Source: Tubulanus polymorphus
Taxonomy: Eukaryota; Nemertea; Palaeonemertea; Tubulaniformes; Tubulanidae
Direction of reading: 5' to 3'
DNA: 64,000 nt
Assembly: GCF_964204645.1 (NCBI RefSeq)
Contig: NC_134026.1
Span: forward strand, 15,394,650 to 15,458,649
The position numbers and the translations under genes are program-made. Under the pieces are notes generated by a model. The model did no database searches. It saw only the letters and a list, made by a program, of their open reading frames with translations, and was not told the origin of the DNA. Below, in pieces: positions 57,411-64,000 of the stretch. The first letter of the stretch is position 1; each line of letters opens with the position of its first letter.

Positions 57411-58536
57411 ATCAGTTCCTGTATTCGCCGTATCGGTTTCGGTTCAGTCGATCCGCAACCGGGGCAACTGCTCCTTGAAATTTCTTAACCACTTGAGGGC
57501 CGCGTGGTCCGTCCTTACCAGGATTCTTTTGCCAAGCAGATAATGTCTGAAATGATGGATCATGTCTACTTAAGCAAGCATCTCTCGACATGTCGTGCAG
57601 TAATTTTCTTCACCTCCTTTCAGTGTTCATCCACTATAGGCAAAAACTCTCTCAACCCCCTGGCTATCTTCTTGTGAAAGGACACCGCCGATAGCCCAGT
57701 TGCTGGCATCAGTGTCGAGAATGAAGGTGTTTGCCGATGTACTGAAATCAGGAAATCCGAGAATTGGTGGTTTTGCAAGTGCCATTTTCAATCGCTGAAA
57801 GCAGACTCCTGTGCCTCTCCCCAATGAAATGATGTTCCTTTCTTGGTAAGAATGTAGAGCAGGTGAGCAGTTGGAGGGGGCCGGCCAATCAACCACTCGC
57901 TGTACTTTCTCCGGATCAGTCTGGATTCCAGCCCCGATAACTATATGACCTAGGAATTTCAGCATCCTCCGAAACAAGTGGCACTTCTTGGGTTTCAACT
58001 TCAAGTTAGCTGCTCGGAAACAGGCAAAAGCTTCGACAAGTCGATTAAGATGACTTCCCAAGTCAGTGCTGAAAACAATAACATCGTCCAGATACACAGT
58101 TTTCCATGCTACGGGGTCCAAAACCAGAGCCATCAGCTGTGAAAACGACGCAGGTGCATTGGTTAGCCCGAATGGCATGACGTCCCATTCGAATAAGCAC
58201 CTTTCTGTAGCGAAGGCTGTTCTGCTTCGTCTACCTCACTCACAGGCATCTGCCAGTATCCACTTGCAAGAGCGAGTGACGAAAACCACGCAGAATCCAA
58301 GTGATGGCTCACTTGGATTCTGCTTTCTTTGCGAGGACTATCGGGCTTGACCAAGCTCCATGTGACTCGCGTATCAAACCCTGTTCTAGAAGTTGATCAG
58401 TCGTGTCTGACACAAATTTTTGTCGATGAGGTGGTATTCGACGAGGGTTTCGCTTAATGGGACGAGTATCCTTGGTGTCAATTTCGTGTTCTATTAGGCT
58501 GGTGCGCCCCAGATCGAAATCACCTGTCGAGAACAC
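57411..58536 (-). pseudogene. Gypsy reverse transcriptase and RNase H remnant
   Basis: N-terminal block (58536-58309): HEIDTKDTRPIKRNPRRIP and ESHGAWSSPIVLAKK. The next conserved stretch, normally carrying FCVDYRKLN and YPLPRIDD, is deleted. Then WFSSLALASGYWQMP follows, where the first catalytic Asp is replaced by Ala (codon 58271-58273). The next frame (58178-57627) has MPFGLTNAPASFSQLM, YLDDVIVFS (catalytic DD at 58083-58088), KCHLF and FLGH, then the start of RNase H (LDTDASNWAIGGVLSQ). The rest of RNase H (57627-57411) is out of frame with stops. Confidence 0.88.
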
Positions 58537-58612
58537 ATCAATGTTGCTCCGGATTACACTGGTAAATTCCTTTTTGGTCTCCTACAGAATCCCCAAGTCC
58601 CCAATCTGCAAG

Positions 58613-58951
58613 TCATGTAGCACAGACTGGACCTGGACCTTCAGGGATTGGTCCCTGTGAGGCTAAACGGTCTTGGTCACTCTTTTCGCCCTCATTACTC
58701 AGGGACAAAGTCAGGGATTGGATTGGGCTAAACCAGGCGATGGGTTGGCCCCTTATTATCCACTGTGGTGAATCGGTAAAATTTACTAGTCGCACCGGAG
58801 TGCGATTCTTCGATGGGGTTGCTACTACTTTGGCAGCCATCAGACCCAATGACTTTAAGTTCTCAATGGTACCTGAAGTCGAGTTATTACCCACGAATTT
58901 ACGTCTCATTATACCACTAGTGACTATCTCTGTGCCCGCCGGGATACACAA
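58613..58951 (-). pseudogene. Gypsy protease-RT linker region
   Basis: A 112-residue frame between protease and reverse transcriptase, with PAGTEIVTSG and NLKSLGLMAAK. It resembles the linker or spacer domain seen in many animal Gypsy pol polyproteins. It is disconnected from its neighbours by stops. Confidence 0.6.
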
Positions 58952-58999
58952 GGTTTTACTGGCGATAATCCTGCAGCGTCTGGCCTTACTCTCTTGATT

Positions 59000-59464
59000 T
59001 CAAAGTGGAATGCTTGTCGTGCCAAAAGTAAGCTCCTTTAATCCAAAATCAATCTTGCAGTTGAAGGACTCAAAGAAATCACTACCAAGTAGACAATCTT
59101 GAGTAATATCATCTACAATAACCATGGAGATATCAATGTCACGACCCCCTAATGTAAGCCGTACTATCGCTATCCCTCTTAGGTGAAGATCCTGTCCATT
59201 AGCTGTACTTACTATACTTACTAGCTGGCATCCCTCGCCTTTTTGCAGCTCGCTTACTGACTTTGTTGGGTTACACGCTGCCCAGACTGAGGTTTTTAGG
59301 ACAGTGACTGCAGCACCCGTATCAAGAAGGATACAGACCTCATCTTGGCAATTTATTTGGTCCGTGCAATAAAGTCCCGAGTCATGAACGATTACATCAC
59401 CCACGGTGTAAACACCTGAGCGCCCTCCACTGGTGGTAGAGAGAGGTGAACCCTCCCCGGCCAT
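59000..59464 (-). pseudogene. Gypsy aspartic protease
   Basis: A 154-residue open frame with the active-site motif VCILLDTGAAVTVL (DTG) and later DCLLGSDFF, matching the second conserved block of retropepsins. This domain is internally intact, but it lies in a polyprotein broken on both sides. Confidence 0.85.
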
Positions 59465-59681
59465 TGTTGGTGGTGTGGCGTCCCTTGTCTCAGTTTCAAT
59501 TTTCTATCCATAGGTATGGGGGAGTGGTTTCAGTTCAGGTGATACCATTACACCAGCCATCTGGGTTAGGTTTGAGTCACTTGCAAGCACATCACCAAAA
59601 TCTGTTGCCTCATACGTCTATGCGGTATTCGATATTTTCTTGTTGCATCAAAGTCATGGGGCTGCCCAGGGTAGGGTACTC

Positions 59682-60235
59682 TTACTGGGTCGGGGTTTTC
59701 CGGCCCCTCTGAGAGCCCCTCCTGTCGTTTCCCGATGATGATGGTTTTGTGACTTGGCATTGATGGGAATAATGTCCTCGTTGACCGCAGTTGTAACCTT
59801 TGACCTGGGGGCACTGACTTCCAGGATGATCAGGCACGCGAGAGCGCCAGCATATGTCGTCGCTCCGTTGTGACGGTTGGTTCGTCATCAGCTCCATCTT
59901 ATCCATTCGTGTAGCTAAGGACTCAACCATTTGAAGGAGTTTAGTCATATCATTTTGGGGGACACTGACTGCTGCAATCTGGCCCTCGGTAGCTCCCTGC
60001 TGTACCACAGAAACTACCTTTTTGCCGCTTTCTGCCGAACTGGAGAGGGTATCCGTCAGCTTTTTTGCAGTGAGCCTACTCCTGGCATGTCGTACAGCGT
60101 CCGAAATTGAGGGCGGGTCTTATATCATCATCGACTCCCTGGCAGTATCCGGTAGGTTTACCCCTGCCAGGAACTGGTCTTTAGCCAGTTCATCAAAAAG
60201 ATTGGGTTTTATTCTCGCAATCGGATGATAAATTC
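59682..60235 (-). pseudogene. Gypsy gag C-terminus with damaged zinc knuckle
   Basis: The frame has LAKDQFLAGVN near 60190 (typical end of Gypsy capsid), then, after a shift, a Met/Gln-rich linker and the nucleocapsid knuckle GYNCGQRGHYSHQCQ. The first Cys of the C-x2-C-x4-H-x4-C knuckle is Gly here (codon 59796-59798). The gag N-terminus is absent beyond about 60235. Confidence 0.75.
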
Positions 60236-60239
60236 GTAA

Positions 60240-61105
60240 ATAGTGGTGTGCCCGAGGCTCTATTCTATGTCCTCTTCTTTTTTATTAGTGTATATAATTG
60301 ACCTTCCGGATAATCTTTTATGTAAGACCTTCTTGTATGCAGATGACACATCCATCTACATTCCTGTCAACCCAAAAAACCCAGATAGTTCAAGCTCCTA
60401 CATCCAACAGGATCTTAATAGAATAGCTGAATGGTTGGCTTTGTGGGGACTTGAATTTAAACCTTTCGAAATGTGGTAATATTTTGTATATCCCGTTTAA
60501 GTGAAATGATAACGATATACCTCAGGTCCAAAGCCACAAACATTTGGGTTTTGTTTTTGATATTAATTTAAAATATTCAGCCCTCGTTCTTCATCTGGAG
60601 CAAAAATACAAAAACTTATCATTCCATTGAAAGCCCTTTCTAATACAGTCAAGTCATCTTATCTAAATACCATTTATAGATCGTTCATAAGCCCTCACTG
60701 TGATTATTGTGATATTATCTATAATAGCGCTCCAAAATCTTCTCTTGCTCATTTAGGTAAACTACACTACAACGCAGCGCTTGCAGTCTCAGGCTGTATT
60801 CACAGGTCAAATAAGCACAAAGTCTTGGGAATCCTAAAATGGAAGACTTTAGAGAATCGACGATCTGAACGTATGGGAACATACCTGTACAGAATTTCAA
60901 AATACTTATGTCCAATTTATGTCTCTTCATTATTTGCGATTTCAAATCCATTCTAGTCCATCCCCTGCGTCAACAAAGACCCTTCTTTCTACCAGCTGTC
61001 TTGTCAAATAAATTCATAAAATCTCCGCTTATTAGCCTCATAACCTTATGGAATAATATTAACCCTGAGGTTCGAAACCTCGATACATTATCCCAATTAA
61101 ATTAA
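60240..61105 (+). pseudogene. LINE part 3: reverse transcriptase palm and thumb
   Basis: The LINE frame resumes with VYIIDLPD and TFLYADDTSIYIPV (the FADD-type catalytic motif as YADD, about 60330), then DLNRIAEWLALW. A second frame (60627-60956) gives SSYLNTIYRSFISPHCDYCD and ILKWKTLENRRSER, and a third runs to WNNINPEVRNLDTLSQL at 61105. Multiple frameshifts, no intact ORF. Confidence 0.85.
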
Positions 61106-61141
61106 ATCAAATATTGATCCTTACACTTTTGTTGAACTTTT

Positions 61142-61486
61142 GTTTCTAGTGTTAAGCCGAAAAGAAGAAATTTATCTCAAGGTTTAAGGTCCCAACTTGT
61201 AAGACACTATTTCGATAATGTCAACACAAAATGGCAATTTTGCTACACCAAACTCGACAGGAAACACTTTTTCATTAACTATCAAAATCAGGGCCATGCG
61301 ATGGCCCTCGAAGCAATGCATACAGCTACCGATCGCCTGGGTCTACTGAAGAAATACACTAAATTAAATATACTGTCTAAATGTGATCTTTTGCTGTACG
61401 GTGATCCCAACCTGGATTTTGCGACCAACAAGAAATTATGTGAAATAGTCTCAAACTTCATTCTTTTAAACCATAACTTACTATAA
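61142..61486 (+). pseudogene. LINE part 4: C-terminal domain
   Basis: One open frame of 114 codons with protein-like composition, containing LRSQLVRHYFDN and ending LLLYGDPNLDFATNKKLCEI...HNLL before a TAA. This matches the usual tail of CR1/L2-type LINE proteins (LL-GNP---N--I---V--FI). The cysteine cluster that normally lies between is missing. The 3' UTR probably runs to about 61690. Confidence 0.55.
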
Positions 61487-61715
61487 ACCCTAGTACAACA
61501 CAGTTCTCATCATGTGTACCTTTGCCCAAGTGTATTTGAGCCCAAACAGGAAGGAAGCAACCAAACCGACAAAATGTTCAGTCTTTATTTTGTGGTAACA
61601 CGTTGTAAACCATTGATCATAATTTTTTTTGGCCCTTATTATTTACTGTTATATTCACCCTTGCATATAATGCCCCTTAGGCGCTTTGCTTTGAAAATCA
61701 TGTATTTATGCTCGC

Positions 61716-62379
61716 TTTGTCAGCGGTATGAGGTCCGCATTGAGCCAATTCATGTAAAATCATGGTACGTTTTTAATGTGAGCATTTTTTTCATTGGTTC
61801 TTGGGTTAAACGACGAATAATCGATGCGATTAAAGACATGGCGAACCTCTGTTGATGACATGGTCGACTTTGTTTAAATTCGACGAAAAACTGTTTTGGC
61901 GGGAAAATTCTTAGCTCTTACGTATAAGATTGCAATGACCTCGATTGGGGGCCATCGTCTCTGCGAGTGAATGTAATTGGCTGTTTTTGGGATATACGGG
62001 GAATTCCGGCACTACTAAAATAATCATGGGAAAGCCATTAATGGCGAACATTTCATTGGACTAGGTGCCGTATATATGCGAATTTTAAATGCTCATTGCT
62101 GGTGAGAATATGATTATTTCACATATCGCCATAGGTATTGTTTCATTTTAATACCGGGTGATTGTGTTGATTGAGATTGAAGTGAAGCGAACATTCACTA
62201 CACAAGGCGTCCATGTGCGCGGGAGTGCTGAACATTAAGACTGTTACCCACACAAACACACGCTCATATAGACTTCTATATGGTGATGCTGGAACGCTGC
62301 TTGGTGCGTGCATGTTTGATATGATAACAGGCTGAATAATCGTCGTAGCAGAAGATGAGCGCTGTGTTTTCTGTTTGAC
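61716..62379 (+). repeat. Dispersed element R3, copy 3 (3'-truncated)
   Basis: Matches 11700-12330 and 36640-37180, then stops abruptly at 62379 (GCTGTGTTTTCTGTTTGA) where the SGNH ORF sequence begins. Confidence 0.7.
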
Positions 62380-62403
62380 GGAGGTATCGCATTGGTGGCA
62401 TTT

Positions 62404-63367
62404 TCAAATTAATGCGTTTAGATTGTCCGCATGTTGACGGAAGTTCGGATGTGAGTTTAAACACGCGAAGTGCACTGTTGCCTGGTTGTAGGTTTTTTGC
62501 GCCAGTGAAATTAGTTTCTTCATAATGGAGCACGTCGTATTCTCGAAGTTATTGCTCCTATCGTTAATTCCGATTGAAATGATCACGTGATAGGGTTGTA
62601 CGCGGTCCGGCGTAGTTTGCAATAGTAGGTCGCGCAAATGTGTGATTTTTGCGCCCTGATAACACTCGATTTGTATGCTATCTGGGTCGTGACTCTCAGT
62701 GATCCTCCTCAGGTTTGAGTCACCCAAGAATACGATTTCTTTCCTGGTCGGCGGTAATGACCACTCTGTCGCTTTGTGTTTGGAAGTCGGGTGCTCATTC
62801 ACAGGTTGCGGCATCGCGGGTCCGGGTTTGGGAAAGTGCGATGATGCGTCACTGCGGGCGGGAGACGCAATAATATTCGCGTAAATCTCGTTGAGTACGC
62901 CAGTTGATAGCGGTTCACTTGTGTTTGTGAAGTTCAGTTCTTGAACGGTAGACTGTGTAGGTCTAACTAGTTGGGCCTCATCGGCCGGCGGAGAACGATC
63001 TCTGAGTTCGGCAGCTGGAGAACGAGTCTCCGGTGTTCTCACGGATGGTGCAGTGGCTGTGGTTTGAGGCGTTGGTTTCCTCCTCGGCGGACAGCGCGGA
63101 GCGGTCAGCGGACAGACAACCGTGTTATCTGGGTAGGTCCTCGGTGCAGCGGGAGCTGGTCTGTTCCTGGGCAGTAGAACTGCGGCGGCTGGTTGCGGAG
63201 GCAGAAACGTCGGTGTCCGTTTTGGTACAGGTGGTGCGCGGACCGGCGGAGGTACGGCGTTGAGAGGAGCGCGTGCTTCGTTTTCACCCCCGAGCAAATT
63301 TGACGGAACTGTAGCGATTAGGCCGGCGAGCGGTGGGAGCCGGGCGGTACGTCGCAGCGAATCATGT
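62404..63367 (-). pseudogene. Proline-rich SGNH/GDSL-hydrolase ORF of a retroelement
   Basis: The minus-strand frame opens at about 63366. The first ~150 residues are rich in Pro, Arg and Ala. The C-terminal ~120 residues are an SGNH hydrolase domain: EIVFLGDSNLRRI (block I, GDS nucleophile), IECYQGAKI (block II Gly), HVIISIGINDRSNN (block III, GxND). The domain ends at a TGA at 62404 next to R3 copy 3, so block V with the catalytic DxxH is missing. SGNH/esterase domains are known in ORF1 of CR1-type LINEs and other retroelements. No reverse transcriptase is linked here. The 5' part continues beyond transposon M copy 3. Confidence 0.7.
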
Positions 63368-63848
63368 CAGTGTTGCCACTTCTCCGGATTTCTCCGGAAT
63401 TCCAGATTTTAAAAAAATCCAATTCCGGATTTTCAGGAGAAGTCAAATAACCACAAAAGAAAACATCGCAAAAAATAAAATCAATTCGGGATTCGACCCT
63501 AAACATCAAAACGTTACGGCTCCGTAGAGGGTTCGAAAAAGCCGTATTGTGCTGCCACGTAGTGGCAACAACCCCGCAGTACACGATTAAACCAAGATGA
63601 TGCGACGATCGAAATCGACTGACGCTTCGTTTGTTTTTTGGCTCTGGTTTATATATGAGGTGTATTTGATGGAACCAATCGCTATTTGAAAAAATGATCT
63701 ATAGGCGGTAATGAAATCAAGGCCTATAACGTGTATTGCACCAGAACGCATCTGCTGGCGTTCTAATTTCAAAAAAATTTTTGGGGGAGGGCCCCCAGAC
63801 CCCCGGCTTATTTTCCGGATTTTTAGCTTTACATAAGTGGCAACTCTG
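63368..63848 (+). mobile_element. DNA transposon family M, copy 3
   Basis: Ends CAGTGTTGCCAC and GTGGCAACTCTG, with direct repeats TCATGT at 63362-63367 and 63849-63854. It is 481 bp and close to copy 2. It interrupts the SGNH-hydrolase ORF. Confidence 0.82.
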
Positions 63849-63854
63849 TCATGT

Positions 63855-64000
63855 TGCAACGCTCATAGATTGTGACAGTTTCTTTTCTTAATCTTTTCCC
63901 AAAGTTTTTTCGGGCCCATTTCAAAGCGATCTCGCTAGCTTTGGGGTTGAACTCGTTTGTGCTGAGCTCCTGCATCGCGTTCGCGAGGTGGTGATCGTGC
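63855..64000 (-). pseudogene. N-terminal part of the SGNH-hydrolase ORF, running off the window
   Basis: A minus-strand frame open to the window edge encodes ELSTNEFNPKASEIALKWAR and then RKETVTIYERCNM, an alpha-helical, basic stretch. It abuts transposon M copy 3. Joining it to the part at 62404-63367 after removal of the transposon needs a one-base shift, so the ORF was also frameshifted or the junction is more complex. Function of this segment is unknown. Confidence 0.5.

Larger units (their letters stand above)
54100..60235 (-). mobile_element. Ty3/Gypsy LTR retrotransposon, 5'-truncated, inserted in the LINE
   Basis: The minus strand carries, in order, gag C-terminus, protease, reverse transcriptase, RNase H remnant, integrase, an extra ORF, a polypurine tract (GGGGGTGGTG, 54290-54299) and a possible partial 3' LTR (about 54100-54289, with an AATAAA signal). 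The gag N-terminus and 5' LTR are missing: LINE reverse-transcriptase sequence resumes at about 60240. Many stops, frameshifts and lost catalytic residues show it is inactive. Confidence 0.85.

Overview
This is animal nuclear DNA: AT-rich, intron-bearing and packed with transposable elements. Its mix of Penelope-like elements, LINEs, Ty3/Gypsy, piggyBac-like and mariner-like elements, and Helentron-like elements with satellite-like tandem cores, suggests a marine invertebrate (a mollusc or other lophotrochozoan, or an invertebrate deuterostome). I cannot name the species.

The one host gene I can identify securely is SMC6, the SMC5/6 complex ATPase, on the + strand. Eight exons between 7402 and 42026 encode 388 contiguous residues: the end of the hinge, the C-terminal coiled coil and the ABC signature/Walker B part of the head. 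All junctions are GT/AG and phase-compatible. Introns are 1.3-9.4 kb and full of repeats. The 5' half of the gene should lie left of the window. I could not find the last exon(s) after 42026.

1-7401 holds a TATA/initiator-like promoter with a cluster of CCGAGCAG-type motifs (436-865), a piggyBac-like fragment, a Helentron-like element carrying a DNA transposon with a zinc-finger-like ORF (3476-4197), and a 175-bp tandem array. 7672-41873 (SMC6 introns) holds a second Helentron-like family (8435-9499), a three-level nest (dispersed repeat, piggyBac-like, mariner-like; 9540-11650), two Penelope-like elements (14967-15656 and 27660-29132), several MITEs, a 23-bp-armed AT palindrome, a promoter-like cluster (35003-35240) and more Helentron-like copies. 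42027-50600 holds MITEs, a 2.2-kb foldback element with ~585-bp terminal inverted repeats (45709-47880) and a small two-helix membrane ORF.

50600-61690 is one decayed LINE split by two insertions: a TIR element (51772-53747) and a 5'-truncated, minus-strand Ty3/Gypsy element (about 54100-60235). The Gypsy element has an extra ORF after integrase. 61716-64000 holds a repeat copy and a minus-strand proline-rich SGNH-hydrolase ORF that is broken by a third copy of the 6-bp-TSD transposon family.

No rRNA, tRNA or CRISPR was seen. Apart from SMC6, nearly every recognisable coding stretch is mobile-element protein, mostly broken by stops, frameshifts or lost catalytic residues.
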